Shown: positions 33,766 through 44,162, counted from the first letter of the stretch. The stretch is 64,000 nucleotides of DNA from Cyclobacteriaceae bacterium (GCA_013141055.1 JABFRS010000001.1:2352567-2416566), one strand, 5' to 3'. The notes: generated by a model from the sequence alone, not told the origin. Translations and numbers: made by a program.

Positions 33766-34703
33766 TGAAGGACCTTTCTTCCTACATATCCATTGCAACG
33801 TTTGTTATACTTCTTGGATACATTACTTATTCAGGAATGAACGAACCATCGGAGAAGGATTCTTTCTCCGATGATGGTGTTGCCCTCGAGGATGTTGGTG
33901 AGTCTCAGCAATTGATGGCGGTGTCCATCGATGTTCCAAAGAAATTTTCGTTTGCAGAAGAAGATGTTCCGTTATCAGATCCTGATGTACGCGAACGCTT
34001 TGACAAGGAACTTCAGATCAATACCTATCTCCATAGCAACACATTGTTCCTCATAAAACGAGCCAATCGATGGCTGCCTCAAATTGATTCCGTACTTGAA
34101 AAGAATGGAATACCAGGAGATTTTAAATACCTGCCGCTCATTGAATCAGCATTGCTGAATGACATTTCCCCAAAGGAAGCGGTTGGATTCTGGCAGATAT
34201 TAAAAACTTCGGGAAGAGAATTCGGACTCGAAATCACTAATGAAGTGGATGAGCGCTATGATCCTATCAAGGCTACTGTCGCTGCCTGTAAATATTTGAA
34301 TCAGGCAAAACGGAAGCTTGGAACGTGGACGCTTGCAGCAGCTTCCTATAACAGAGGCATGACAGGTATTGGTAAGTCACTCGAAAATCAACATGTCTCT
34401 TCCTATTATGATCTTTATTTGAATGATGAGACGTCAAGATATGTGTTCAGAATCCTCGCCATCAAGGAAATCATTGAGCACCCGTCCAGGTATGGATTTA
34501 AGCCAGATGTCAGTCATCTCTATAAACGAGAGAAAGTTCGATATATCACGGTGACGGAATCAATCAAGGACCTAATAGCCTTTTCTCAGAAAAACGGAAT
34601 TAACTACAAGCTTCTCAAAAGACACAATCCGTGGCTGAGAGAAGAAAATTTACCTGTTAAAAAAGGAAAAAGTTATCGCATAGCAATTCCGATTAACTCT
34701 TAA
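33765..34703 (+). CDS. Lytic transglycosylase (MltD-like, SLT domain)
   Basis: The 312-residue product has an N-terminal anchor (IATFVILLGYITYSG) and an SLT domain with catalytic Glu in YLPLIESALLNDISPKEAVGFWQIL, plus the family's ASYNRGMTGIGKSL. It cleaves peptidoglycan to anhydromuropeptides in the periplasm. A LysM-like C-terminal stretch (IKDLIAFSQKNGINYKLLKRHN... VKKGKSYRIAIP) is present once. Start and stop overlap the LOG gene by 1 nt, so the two genes are coupled. Confidence 0.92.
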   Translation: MKDLSSYISIATFVILLGYITYSGMNEPSEKDSFSDDGVALEDVGESQQLMAVSIDVPKKFSFAEEDVPLSDPDVRERFDKELQINTYLHSNTLFLIKRANRWLPQIDSVLEKNGIPGDFKYLPLIESALLNDISPKEAVGFWQILKTSGREFGLEITNEVDERYDPIKATVAACKYLNQAKRKLGTWTLAAASYNRGMTGIGKSLENQHVSSYYDLYLNDETSRYVFRILAIKEIIEHPSRYGFKPDVSHLYKREKVRYITVTESIKDLIAFSQKNGINYKLLKRHNPWLREENLPVKKGKSYRIAIPINS

Positions 34704-34709
34704 GTCGAA

Positions 34710-35477
34710 ATGGAACCACGTCCCTATATTCTTGCCGATATAAGTTGGAAGACAGTTAAAGATGCAAGCTATGATCTGGCGATTCTTCCGTGGGGTGCTA
34801 CCGAAGCTCACAATTATCATTTACCATATGGAACTGACATCATTGAAGCGGAAAGAATAGCGGCAGAATCAGCGAAGATCGCCTGGGAGCAAGGAGCAAA
34901 AATCATTGTACTGCCGGTTATACCGTTTGGCGTAAACACAGGTCAGTATGATGTCATGCTGGACATGAACATGAATCCAAGTACACAACTGGCTGTCCTT
35001 CGCGATGTAGTGGAGGTACTTGATCGTCATAAGATTTATAAACTTATTATTCTGAATAGTCATGGTGGAAATGACTTCAAGACAATGATTCGTGAGCTTG
35101 GATTAAAATTCCCTTCTATGTTCTTATGCCAATGCAATTGGTTTCAGGCTGTTGATCAGAAGGAATTCTTTGAACACAAGGATGATCATGCTGGTGAAAT
35201 GGAGACAAGTGTTATGATGCATCTTACGCCTGAATTGGTACTTCCGTTATCACAAGCAGGGGATGGAACTGCAAAGAAGTTTCGATTCTCTGCTATTCTG
35301 GAAGGCTGGGCATGGGCCGAGCGTAAATGGACTCAGGTTACAAAAGATACTGGTGTTGGCGATCCGCGTAAAGCTTCTGCTGACAAAGGTGAGCGATATG
35401 TAAAAGCAGTTACACAAAAAGTCTCTCACTTTTTCTTGGAAGTATCCAGGACTGCTCAAAATGATTTGTATCGATAA
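34710..35477 (+). CDS. Creatininase family metal-dependent amidohydrolase
   Basis: The 255-residue product has the creatininase metal-site motifs: WGATEAHNYHLPYGTDIIEA, IILNSHGGNDFKTMI and DDHAGEMETSVMM. The family includes creatinine amidohydrolase and enzymes of riboflavin-, F420- and mycofactocin-type pathways, so the substrate is open. It follows the transglycosylase gene by 6 nt, but a joint role is not obvious. Confidence 0.87.
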   Translation: MEPRPYILADISWKTVKDASYDLAILPWGATEAHNYHLPYGTDIIEAERIAAESAKIAWEQGAKIIVLPVIPFGVNTGQYDVMLDMNMNPSTQLAVLRDVVEVLDRHKIYKLIILNSHGGNDFKTMIRELGLKFPSMFLCQCNWFQAVDQKEFFEHKDDHAGEMETSVMMHLTPELVLPLSQAGDGTAKKFRFSAILEGWAWAERKWTQVTKDTGVGDPRKASADKGERYVKAVTQKVSHFFLEVSRTAQNDLYR

Positions 35478-35511
35478 TTGGAAGATTATCGATACAATTT
35501 CTCAAATCATC

Positions 35512-37374
35512 TTACCATCCAATTCCATAGTCCTCTCCGTGATTGCTGCTTCCTCCCCAGAAGCTGCCGTGAGCCCAATCAAAATAGATTGCATTGATCG
35601 GTCCGCTGGTGCGATCCTGATAAGTTAATTTATAACCCATTCGGGTAAGATCTTTTCTTGTCCATGCGGGCATCACGCTGTTAAGTGTTAAGCCTCCCGC
35701 CGCCTTCTCATGATTCCCAAAGCTTGAATACATCTGCAATGTTTTGAAACTCGGAGCTTCTGTGGATTCCTGAACAGTCATTCCGAATTCAACAATATTT
35801 AAAAAGAATTGAAGTAGTAGTTGATCCTGTTCATCACCGGCCTGTTTGGCAAATGACAGAAAAGGTTTCCCGTCTTTTAATGCAAGACTCGGTGTCAATG
35901 TTACACGCGGTCTTTTACCAGGCTCAACAACATTGAAAGGACTTTCCTTTGCATCCAGAACAAATGATTGCATGCGTTGGCTCATTCCAACTCCGGTATT
36001 TCCGGCAATGCATGCGGGTACCCAACCACCACTGGGTGTAATGGAGACAACCCAACCTTCTTTATCAGCTGCTTCAACAGAAGTTGTCCCTGCAGCAAAA
36101 TCTTCGAGATACTTCTCACTCAGTGGACTATTGAATTGATGCAGGGATGCCTGATCCGTACCCCATTTTTTCAATACCTCTAAAAATGGATTTTGTTTTC
36201 CTTCAAAAGAATAAGGATCACCAGGACCAATTTTCGGATCATTCATTTCCCAATTTATAAGCTTCATTCTTTCCTTTGCATATTCTTTCGACAGCAAACC
36301 CTTCATAGGCTGCTGATCCTTTGCAAAGGCCGGATCTCCATAATAGAAATCGCGATCCGCAAAAGCGAGATTCATTGCCTGATATAGGGTGTGAATGTAT
36401 TTGGTTGAGTTATAACCCATGCCCTTGAGGTCGAAGTTCTCAAGGATGTTAAGAGTTTGCAACAGCGCAGGCCCTTGAGTCCATTGCTGCATTTTATAAA
36501 CTTCAATGCCGCGGTAAGTGGTCATCGTTGGTTCTTCAATTTTTACTTTCCAGTTGGCAAGATCCGCTTCTGTGAATAGTCCACCTTGTTCCTGCGAACC
36601 CCGCACAATTTCTTTAGCTATGTCACCTTTATAAAAGCGATCATAAGCCGCATAAATAGCTTCTTTACGAGTTTTGCCTTTTTTTAATGCCTGCTGTTCA
36701 GTTTCGACAAGTTTTTGAAGCGTGGCGAGCAGATCTTTTTGAACAAAAATTTCTCCGGCATCAGGAGCTTCTCTCGTTGACCCGAGATGAGGTAAAAAAA
36801 CTTTTTTAGAATAAGGCCACTTCTTGATTTCTGCTTTGCCTCTTTCAATAGAGTTTGCAGTCTGTGCTTCGATGGGATATCCTTCTGCAAGTTGCATAGC
36901 AGGCGCCAATACTTCTTTAAGACTTAAGACTCCATATTCAGCAAGCATGGTCATCAAACCACCAGGTGTTCCAGGAGTTGTTGCTGCAAGAGGACCAAAC
37001 TCAGGAGGATATTTCATCCCTTTACTTTTAAAAAAATCTGCAGTCGCACCAGTCGGGGCAACACCCATTGCATTGATAGCAATTACTTTTTTTGTTTTTG
37101 GATTATAGATGAGTGCCTGAGTTTCTCCACCCCAGCTTAATACATCCCACATCGTTGCAGTGGCCGCAAGCATAGCGCACGATGCGTCTACTGCGTTGCC
37201 TCCCTTAATAAAAATCGTTGCGCCTGCTGTTGCTGCCAATGGTTTGCCAGTAATGGCCATCCAATGCTTCCCATGCAAAGGAGGCTTTTGTGTAGTAACT
37301 GGAAAATTATTGAATGATTGACTCCATGCTGAGGAAGATAAAACGGAGAGTAAGAAAATGATAATCTTTTTCAT
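35512..37374 (-). CDS. ggt: Gamma-glutamyltransferase
   Basis: The roughly 620-residue product has a signal peptide (MKKIIIFLLSVLSSSAWSQ) and the GGT layout: large-subunit motif GGNAVDASCAMLAA, the large/small boundary at AAGTTSVEAADKEGWVVSITPSGG with the catalytic Thr at the start of the small subunit, and NTGVGMSQRMQSF, RPRVTLTPSLALKDG and AINAIYFD-type C-terminal pieces. GGT transfers or hydrolyses gamma-glutamyl groups, for example in glutathione breakdown, in the periplasm. The start at 37374 is chosen over 37392, which adds MSKPYF before the signal. Confidence 0.92.
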   Translation of the reverse strand: MKKIIIFLLSVLSSSAWSQSFNNFPVTTQKPPLHGKHWMAITGKPLAATAGATIFIKGGNAVDASCAMLAATATMWDVLSWGGETQALIYNPKTKKVIAINAMGVAPTGATADFFKSKGMKYPPEFGPLAATTPGTPGGLMTMLAEYGVLSLKEVLAPAMQLAEGYPIEAQTANSIERGKAEIKKWPYSKKVFLPHLGSTREAPDAGEIFVQKDLLATLQKLVETEQQALKKGKTRKEAIYAAYDRFYKGDIAKEIVRGSQEQGGLFTEADLANWKVKIEEPTMTTYRGIEVYKMQQWTQGPALLQTLNILENFDLKGMGYNSTKYIHTLYQAMNLAFADRDFYYGDPAFAKDQQPMKGLLSKEYAKERMKLINWEMNDPKIGPGDPYSFEGKQNPFLEVLKKWGTDQASLHQFNSPLSEKYLEDFAAGTTSVEAADKEGWVVSITPSGGWVPACIAGNTGVGMSQRMQSFVLDAKESPFNVVEPGKRPRVTLTPSLALKDGKPFLSFAKQAGDEQDQLLLQFFLNIVEFGMTVQESTEAPSFKTLQMYSSFGNHEKAAGGLTLNSVMPAWTRKDLTRMGYKLTYQDRTSGPINAIYFDWAHGSFWGGSSNHGEDYGIGW

Positions 37375-37514
37375 GAAATAAGGTTTAGACAAAGGGTATT
37401 GAGTTAAGGCGGCTTACACTTCTCTAATATATGAAATGTCTCAGGCATGTCCCCCTATTTGTGACGACCGGAAAAAGAACATGAGAAGCGACTTTTTCCA
37501 TGTTTATTTGCTGT

Positions 37515-37522
37515 TATATTTG
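37515..37522 (+). promoter_or_regulatory. -7 box for the purine nucleoside phosphorylase gene
   Basis: TATATTTG exactly matches TAnnTTTG, 19 nt before the ATG at 37542. The -33 position 19 nt upstream lacks TTG. Confidence 0.45.
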
Positions 37523-37541
37523 ATCACACAACGAAACATTT

Positions 37542-38357
37542 ATGTTACAGGAAATCAAAGAAGCAACAGAATTCATTCGCCATCATGGGATAACAGAACC
37601 TGAAGTAGGTATTATTTTAGGTACAGGCCTTGGAAATCTTTTTGTTAAAGAGATAAAGAATCCAATAGAGATAAATTATAACTCAATACCTCATTTCCCT
37701 GTCTCAACAGTAGAGTATCACAGAGGAAAATTGATTTATGGAACCATAAAGGGAAAGAGAGTGCTTGCCATGCAGGGCCGCTTTCATTATTATGAAGGAT
37801 ATGATACTCAACAGATCACACTGCCAGTGCGTGTAATGAAAATGCTTGGAGTTGAGAACCTGCTCATTTCAAATGCGGCGGGAAACATGAATATGAAATG
37901 GAAGAAAGGTCAAATGATGCTTATTGATGATCACATCAGCCTCCAATCGGATAACCCTCTTCGTGGAGAAAATTTTGAAGTGTTGGGGCCACGTTTTCCG
38001 GATATGAGTCAGCCATATTCTCATGAGCTCAATAAAAAACTGATCAGAATTGCAAAGAAACTTAAGATCAAGCTGAATGTTGGAGTATACGTTGGTGTAA
38101 TGGGCCCTAATCTTGAGACGCGTGCTGAGTATCGATTCCTTCGTCAGATTGGTGGTGATGCTGTTGGTATGAGCACTGTTCCGGAAGTGATCGTTGCCAA
38201 CCATATGGGCATGCCTTGCTGTGCGATTTCTGTTCTTACGGATGACTGTGATCCTGATAACCTGAAACCTGCTGTCCTTTCTGAAATAGTAAAAGTTGCA
38301 GGCAAAGCGGAGAGTAAGCTTACAGAACTGTATGTAAACCTTATAAAACAGTTATAA
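37542..38357 (+). CDS. Purine nucleoside phosphorylase (PNP-I family)
   Basis: The 271-residue enzyme splits inosine and guanosine with phosphate to base plus ribose-1-phosphate. Motifs are IILGTGLGNLF (phosphate loop), MQGRFHYYEGYD, LISNAAGNMN (active-site), GVMGPNLETRAEYRFLR and VGMSTVPEVIVANHMGM. The length is near that of other trimeric PNPs (about 270-290). It starts its own transcript and may extend to the following secreted protein gene. Confidence 0.94.
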   Translation: MLQEIKEATEFIRHHGITEPEVGIILGTGLGNLFVKEIKNPIEINYNSIPHFPVSTVEYHRGKLIYGTIKGKRVLAMQGRFHYYEGYDTQQITLPVRVMKMLGVENLLISNAAGNMNMKWKKGQMMLIDDHISLQSDNPLRGENFEVLGPRFPDMSQPYSHELNKKLIRIAKKLKIKLNVGVYVGVMGPNLETRAEYRFLRQIGGDAVGMSTVPEVIVANHMGMPCCAISVLTDDCDPDNLKPAVLSEIVKVAGKAESKLTELYVNLIKQL

Positions 38358-38412
38358 TTTTAAGCAACCTTTATTCTGCCATAAGCGTCTAATGGACTAA
38401 ATCAAAAAGCTT

Positions 38413-39279
38413 ATGAAGTCCATTCTATCTGTTTTTTTGCTGTTTTTGGCATTTTCAGTAAGTGCTCAAAAGGTTGAAGGCGAATTTCACCTTGATAAGG
38501 ATTATACCATTAACCCAACAGGAACCATCCAGTTGACCTCCTCGGATGCTAAGGTTTACATCACCGGCTCAAATCGGAAAACGGCTCATGTAAAAATTGA
38601 CCGAGTTGTCAGTACCAAGGGAATCACCTTTGGAGGTCACGATGACTTCCGTGTAGATATTTCTGTAGAAGCGGGAGATCTTGAGATCAGAGAGCATTCG
38701 AATTCAGTTACGATTGGAATGATTGGATATCATTACGAAAAATACACGATCACAATTGAAGCACCTGAAGGAGCGAGCCTGAAAGTAAAAGGTGATGATG
38801 GAGATTATTGGATCAAGAATATTGATGGCGCAATCTCGTTACAGCTTGATGATGCTGATGTGGATTTGGCACAATGCTCAGGGAACAAGTTTTATTTCCG
38901 AATGGACGATGGCGACATCACAATGGATGAAGGCAAAGGCTCGCTGGAAGTTGATGGAGATGATTCAGATATAAAGATCAGCAATGCGAATTTTACTTTT
39001 GTTGATGCTAAAGTAGACGATGGTGATCTAATCATTGAAACCTCTCTCGCGGATAATGGAGAGTATTTTATTGAAGCACAGGATGGACTGGTTTCATTTC
39101 TCATCACCAAAGGCGGTGGGAAATTTGATATTCGTCATGATGACGGAAGAGTAATTACGCAAGGCGATTTTACTACAGAAGAAGATTCTGAAGATAGAAC
39201 CAGACTCGTGCTGGCAAGTGGTACTGCAAAAGTTAACATTCGCGCAGATGATGCAAGGGTGAAACTGACAAAGCAATAA
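38413..39279 (+). CDS. Secreted DUF4097-like beta-helix protein
   Basis: The 288-residue product has a signal peptide (MKSILSVFLLFLAFSVSAQ) and a repetitive body with DG-rich turns (GDDGDYWIKNIDGAIS, DDADVDLAQCSG, DDGDITMDEG, DDSDIKISN), the regular pattern of a putative adhesin/beta-helix domain of the DUF4097 type. The function is unknown. Many members lie near regulators, but here the neighbours are PNP and a permease. A strong terminator follows directly. Confidence 0.8.
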   Translation: MKSILSVFLLFLAFSVSAQKVEGEFHLDKDYTINPTGTIQLTSSDAKVYITGSNRKTAHVKIDRVVSTKGITFGGHDDFRVDISVEAGDLEIREHSNSVTIGMIGYHYEKYTITIEAPEGASLKVKGDDGDYWIKNIDGAISLQLDDADVDLAQCSGNKFYFRMDDGDITMDEGKGSLEVDGDDSDIKISNANFTFVDAKVDDGDLIIETSLADNGEYFIEAQDGLVSFLITKGGGKFDIRHDDGRVITQGDFTTEEDSEDRTRLVLASGTAKVNIRADDARVKLTKQ

Positions 39280-39299
39280 CAGAAACGAGAACCTCTTTT

Positions 39300-39326
39300 A
39301 AATCCACCTCATCGGGTGGATTTTTT
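39300..39326 (+). terminator. Rho-independent terminator after the DUF4097-like gene
   Basis: AATCCACC and GGTGGATT form an 8-bp stem with a 6-nt loop and a T-run, 21 nt after the stop codon. Confidence 0.9.
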
Positions 39327-39499
39327 GTTTTATGACGAACAAAGGGTGCAAACATCGAGTCTTTTCTCATCCAGAAATAGGTAGAGATACCGCATTCATT
39401 TCCCCGAAAAGCCATTTAAAACTTTATTGCTCCCTTTACCATCTTAGGGTATCTTTCTTTTTTCAGGTGTCGTTCGATTAAAGCAACAATCCATTTCCT

Positions 39500-41890
39500 A
39501 TGTTTAAAAATCTACTCAAGATATCCTTCAGAAATCTCGTGAAGGATAAAACATATTCTGCCATCAACATCGCAGGCCTCACCATTGGTATTACCTGTAG
39601 CCTCTTTTTGCTTTTATACATTCTTGATGAAACAAGCTTCGATCGATATCATAAAAACGCTGATAATATTTACAGAATCATATCAGATATAAAAGAGCCG
39701 GACAATGCATTCACATGGTCCTCGACTCAAATGCCGTTGGCGGAAGAACTGAGAGACAACTATCCTGAAATTGAAAACGCTATCCGATTCATCGGCACCA
39801 ATAGAAATCAGTATAAGAATGGCGATTTGCAATTCTATGAAAACAAGTTTTTCATGGCAGATTCAACTGTATTTGATTTGTTCTCTTATGATTTCCTTGC
39901 CGGAGATCCTTCCACAGCACTGGACAATCCATTTAACATTGTTTTAACTGAATCCATTGCCAGAAAATATTTTTCTGATCCAATACAGGCATTGAATCAA
40001 TCATTGGTAAATCAGCAGAATGAAAATTTTAAGATCACCGGAATTATAAAGGATGTCCCTCTTAATTCTCATTTCAGATTTGATGGATTGATCTCAAGAA
40101 GTACAAGGCCGCAGTTCCAGGGTGGCTGGGGAAATTTCGGAGTAACAACCTACATTCAGCTTCCGCCCAACTATGATCTTAAAAAGATTGACGCCACTCT
40201 TGAGAAGGTTGTTAAAGAAAAGGTAAATCCGATATTCGAAAGGATGGGTGTAAAAGTGAAGTACAATCTTCAGCTTATTACATCGATCCATCTTCATTCT
40301 AAAATTCAGGATGAAGCAGAAGAGGGTGGTGACATCACCTACATCTACTACTTTACTGCGATCGGGATTTTTATGATCCTGATTGCGTGTATCAATTACA
40401 TGAATCTGGCAACTGCGCGATCCGTGAATCGTGCTAAGGAAGTTGGTCTACGAAAAGTGATGGGTTCACAACGTGGACAATTGATAGCTCAATTCCTCAC
40501 AGAATCTGTTTTGGTTGCAATGATTGCTCTAACTATCAGTCTTATCCTGATCTATGCACTATTGCCAGCTTTCAATTCGCTTGCCAATAAGCACCTTCCA
40601 TTCTCTTACATAATGCAAACGCCGGTTTTGGCTGGATTGGTTGTCATTGTGCTGATAACGGGAATTCTTGGCGGAAGCTATCCTGCTTTTTATTTGTCAG
40701 GGTTCAGTCCGGTAAATGTTTTGAAGGGGAAACTTTCGGGTAAGGGAGGCAATGCTCTGCTGAGAAAATCGCTGGTGGTGATTCAGTTTGGATTGAGCTT
40801 TTTTATGCTGATCAGCACGCTTGTAGTTTTTGATCAATTGCAATTCCTGAGAAATAAAGATCTGGGATTTGATAAGGAAAACGTAGTGCGTTTGAACCTT
40901 AATCGTGAAATGAGGCGAAACGGAGAAGTGTTAGCAGATCGATTGCGAAAGCTACCAGAAGTGATTGCAGCAGGAAAAGCAGACACCTCTCCTGGAGAAG
41001 GCATTGGGAAAATATTATTGCAAGTAGAAGATTCTGATGGCAAAATGGTTGATCGTGGTGCTGATATCTTCTCTGCTGACTATGAGTATCTCAATACCAT
41101 GAGGATGAAGATCACGGAAGGTAGAAATTTCTCAAAAGATAATCCTGGTGATACCGCCTTTGCGGTCATTGTCAATGAAAGTATGGTTAAGAGAATGGGA
41201 TGGAAGGATCCACTCGGTAAAAAATTTGTTTTTGGTGGTGGTCCGAACGCCTCGCCTGAAAGAAAAGTGGTTGGTGTGATCAAAGATTACAATCAGAATT
41301 CTCTATACGATGCCATTGAACCAATGTTTATAATTCTTCAGCGTGAACAAAATTATGTATTCGTAAGAATTGCTAAAGGAGATATCCGGAACAGCATAGC
41401 AGCAGTAGAAAGAGAATGGAAGCAAGTGTTTCCAAACAATCCATTTGAGTATGTATTTCTGGATGAAGATCTTGATTCTCAGTATAAAGCAGATGAGAAG
41501 AGAAGTCAGATTTTTACGGCTTTCTCAGGACTAACTATAATCATAGCATGTCTTGGGCTCCTTGGTCTTGCAGCCTATACTACCGAACAAAGAAGAAAAG
41601 AAATTGGGGTTCGCAAGGTTATTGGTGCCAATGTCAATAATCTGGTGGTAATGGTTTCAAAGGAGTTCTTCATGTTGGTATCCATCGGTATTGTAATCTC
41701 TTTGCCTGTAGCATGGTATGTAACCAATGACTGGCTTCAGAAATTTACATATCATCTTGAGTTGAAGAATGAATGGAAGATGTTCGTCCTGTCTGCAACA
41801 GTTGCATTAGTGATTACCTTCTTTACCGTAGGATATCATGTTGTAAGGGCAGCCATGGCAAATCCTGTAAGTTCTTTACGAGATGAATAG
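39500..41890 (+). CDS. FtsX/MacB-type ABC transporter permease
   Basis: The 796-residue protein has the Bacteroidota double-permease layout: one N-terminal helix (INIAGLTIGITCSLFLLLYIL), a MacB-type periplasmic domain, three helices, a second periplasmic domain, and three C-terminal helices ending in VGYHVVRAAMANPVSSLRDE. The coupling pattern AKEVGLRKVMGS and RRKEIGVRKVIGA appears twice, once after each periplasmic domain. Such permeases work with a separate ATPase, often for lipoprotein, lipid or peptide export. No ATPase gene lies next to it. The 220-nt upstream gap holds no other gene. Confidence 0.9.
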   Translation: MFKNLLKISFRNLVKDKTYSAINIAGLTIGITCSLFLLLYILDETSFDRYHKNADNIYRIISDIKEPDNAFTWSSTQMPLAEELRDNYPEIENAIRFIGTNRNQYKNGDLQFYENKFFMADSTVFDLFSYDFLAGDPSTALDNPFNIVLTESIARKYFSDPIQALNQSLVNQQNENFKITGIIKDVPLNSHFRFDGLISRSTRPQFQGGWGNFGVTTYIQLPPNYDLKKIDATLEKVVKEKVNPIFERMGVKVKYNLQLITSIHLHSKIQDEAEEGGDITYIYYFTAIGIFMILIACINYMNLATARSVNRAKEVGLRKVMGSQRGQLIAQFLTESVLVAMIALTISLILIYALLPAFNSLANKHLPFSYIMQTPVLAGLVVIVLITGILGGSYPAFYLSGFSPVNVLKGKLSGKGGNALLRKSLVVIQFGLSFFMLISTLVVFDQLQFLRNKDLGFDKENVVRLNLNREMRRNGEVLADRLRKLPEVIAAGKADTSPGEGIGKILLQVEDSDGKMVDRGADIFSADYEYLNTMRMKITEGRNFSKDNPGDTAFAVIVNESMVKRMGWKDPLGKKFVFGGGPNASPERKVVGVIKDYNQNSLYDAIEPMFIILQREQNYVFVRIAKGDIRNSIAAVEREWKQVFPNNPFEYVFLDEDLDSQYKADEKRSQIFTAFSGLTIIIACLGLLGLAAYTTEQRRKEIGVRKVIGANVNNLVVMVSKEFFMLVSIGIVISLPVAWYVTNDWLQKFTYHLELKNEWKMFVLSATVALVITFFTVGYHVVRAAMANPVSSLRDE

Positions 41891-41900
41891 ATTCCTGGGC

Positions 41901-42764
41901 TTACACGTCACAGATTCCAACGCATTGTTTTAAAGAAGCCAGCTTGTCTGGGCGTTTGGGAATAAATTCCTGAGCAACATAACCTTTAAAACCAGTGTCA
42001 ACAATAGCTTGCATGATCGCAGGATAATAAAGCTCCTGTGTTTGATCAATTTCATTACGCCCTGGAACACCTCCTGTGTGATAATGACCTATGTACTTGC
42101 TATGCTTCTTAATCGTGGCGATCACATCACCTTCCATGATCTGCATATGATAAATGTCATATAAGAGTTTGAAGTTTGGGGAGCCAAGCTTTTCGCAGAG
42201 TTTAACTCCCCACTCAGTATGATCACATTGATAATCCTTGTGATCAACTTTGCTGTTCAGTAGCTCCATGCAGACCGTGATATTATACTTTGAAGCAATC
42301 TTCATGACCGGTTCAAGGCCTTTTGCGCAGTTTTCAAGCCCTTTTTCATAGGATAATCCATTTGCGTTGCCACTGAAGCAAATGACACTTTTTAACCCTG
42401 CTTCAGCCGCTTTTGGAATATTCAGCGCATAATCCTTTAAGAATTGTTCATGAAGATTAGGGTCGTTGAATCCTTTTGTAAGCCCCATCGGACTGGCATA
42501 TCCCATTGCACAGGTAAGGCCATGCTTGATTGCTATTGGCCATTGTTCTGAATTCAAAAGCTCCACTGACTTTAATCCAATTTCTTTTGAAGCAATCACA
42601 AGTTCTTCAAGCGGCATACTTGAATAGCACCATTGACAAACAGAATGATTGATATTGTTTTTTAAATCGTCAGGAAGAATATTCATACCCTTGGCAAATT
42701 GAGAGAACCCCAGTGTACTGGCTGCACCCGCAGCGAGAGATGTAATGGCTTGCTTCCGATTCAT
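41901..42764 (-). CDS. TIM-barrel sugar-phosphate isomerase family, hydroxypyruvate isomerase-like
   Basis: The 287-residue product has a Tat-like N-terminus (MNRKQAITSLAAGAASTLG) followed by a xylose isomerase-like TIM barrel: CMELLNSKVDHKDYQCDHTEWG, FKLLYDIYHMQIMEGD, GHYHTGGVPGRNEID and FKGYVAQEFIPK. The motifs match the hydroxypyruvate isomerase group. The signal suggests export, unusual for an intermediate-metabolism enzyme but common in Bacteroidota members of the family. The true substrate is unknown. Confidence 0.82.
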   Translation of the reverse strand: MNRKQAITSLAAGAASTLGFSQFAKGMNILPDDLKNNINHSVCQWCYSSMPLEELVIASKEIGLKSVELLNSEQWPIAIKHGLTCAMGYASPMGLTKGFNDPNLHEQFLKDYALNIPKAAEAGLKSVICFSGNANGLSYEKGLENCAKGLEPVMKIASKYNITVCMELLNSKVDHKDYQCDHTEWGVKLCEKLGSPNFKLLYDIYHMQIMEGDVIATIKKHSKYIGHYHTGGVPGRNEIDQTQELYYPAIMQAIVDTGFKGYVAQEFIPKRPDKLASLKQCVGICDV

Positions 42765-42805
42765 AGTGAGTTAATATGTTACAAATTACAAATTCGCTTT
42801 GAAGC

Positions 42806-44071
42806 TTACTTGTCATCCTTATAAATGACACCGTCTTTCATAACGAACTTTACTTTTCTTAGATCTGAAATATTTTTTGAAGGATCTCCCTGCACTGCCA
42901 TCAGATCTGCTTTCCATCCACTCTTGATGGAGCCGATCTCATTTTCCATATGCAGCGCTTTGGCATTGATGGTAGTGGCCGATCTTAGTATATCGATAAA
43001 CTTCATACCGCCATACTCGGCCATCAATTCCATTTCGTAGACATTTTCTCCGTGTGGAAATACACCGACATCACCACCGACACCCATTGTTACGCCCGCA
43101 TTCACTGCGATCTTTATACTCTTCTTCTTTTGTTTTACAGAAGCCGGCTCTTCGTCCTTTCCCTTTTTCCATCCACGATATTGAGTGATAGCATCGACAG
43201 CAGCAACAGTAGAATAATATGTGACTTTATGTTCCTTCATTAATTGAGCAATCTCTTCATTCAAAAAATCACCATGCTCAATGGTTTCAGCTCCAGCTAA
43301 TATGGCTCGACGCATTCCTTCAATGCTCTTTGCGTGACAGACCATATAACGACCACTGCTACGGGCAACTTCATTGATCAGCTTTAATTCATCCAATGTG
43401 AAAGAAGGTTGGTCTTCTCCTTTAGCACCCCAGCGATAGTCAGCATATACTTTAATAAAATCAGCGCCCTTACCAATCTGATCTCTTACAACACGGATGA
43501 GATCATTTCCATCAGCAGGTTCAGCTCCCAGCATAATCTCCATGTCCGTATCATATCCTTTTGGTCCGTAAGAACCTGTAGCAACAATGGCGCGACCTGC
43601 TACGATCATACGCGGTCCTGGAATTATGCCTTCATTGATGGCTCGTTTTAGAGCAACATCAGCATAGCCCGCCCCTTCTGTTCCCAGATCTCTAACCGTC
43701 GTAAAACCTGCAAAAAGCGTGTTTTTGGCATGTACAGTGGCTCTGGCGGTGCGGTAAGCATCAGATTCTTTCAGCACCTGAGTATCCCAATCCGTAATGT
43801 TATAGGGGTATAAAAGAAGGTGAGAATGCCCTTCAATGAGTCCTGGCAAAAGTGTAGTTCCAGGCATCATAATAACCTGAGTATCCTTAACAGCTTTAAT
43901 GGATTCTTTCGAGCCAGCAGAAATGATCTTATCATTTTCCACCAGGACTACCCAACCCTCATGCATCTCTAACCCATCGAAAACACGATCAGGTTGTAAG
44001 AGATAACTTCCTTTTGTCTGTCCATTAGCAAGAAGTGAAAATGATAGAAAGAGTAAGATCAGATATCGCAT
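42806..44071 (-). CDS. Secreted metal-dependent amidohydrolase
   Basis: The product of about 421 residues (signal MRYLILLFLSFSLLANG) is an amidohydrolase of the imidazolonepropionase/Xaa-Pro dipeptidase-like group: GHSHLLLYP (HxH), RDLGTEGAGYAD, ADFIKVYAD with the likely metal-bridging Lys, CHAKSIEGMRRAILAGAETIEHG and GVTMGVGGDVGVFPHGE. It probably hydrolyses a peptide or cyclic amide in the periplasm. The ATG at 44071 is preferred over 44143, as it puts the signal first. Its relation to the isomerase gene is not known. Confidence 0.87.
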   Translation of the reverse strand: MRYLILLFLSFSLLANGQTKGSYLLQPDRVFDGLEMHEGWVVLVENDKIISAGSKESIKAVKDTQVIMMPGTTLLPGLIEGHSHLLLYPYNITDWDTQVLKESDAYRTARATVHAKNTLFAGFTTVRDLGTEGAGYADVALKRAINEGIIPGPRMIVAGRAIVATGSYGPKGYDTDMEIMLGAEPADGNDLIRVVRDQIGKGADFIKVYADYRWGAKGEDQPSFTLDELKLINEVARSSGRYMVCHAKSIEGMRRAILAGAETIEHGDFLNEEIAQLMKEHKVTYYSTVAAVDAITQYRGWKKGKDEEPASVKQKKKSIKIAVNAGVTMGVGGDVGVFPHGENVYEMELMAEYGGMKFIDILRSATTINAKALHMENEIGSIKSGWKADLMAVQGDPSKNISDLRKVKFVMKDGVIYKDDK

Positions 44072-44162
44072 TGCGTACGGGTTGATTCTTTGAGAATGAA
44101 GGTAGCTGAATTGTATGAGAGTTTTATAAAATCGACAATCCACTTTGGATAGTGAAAATAAA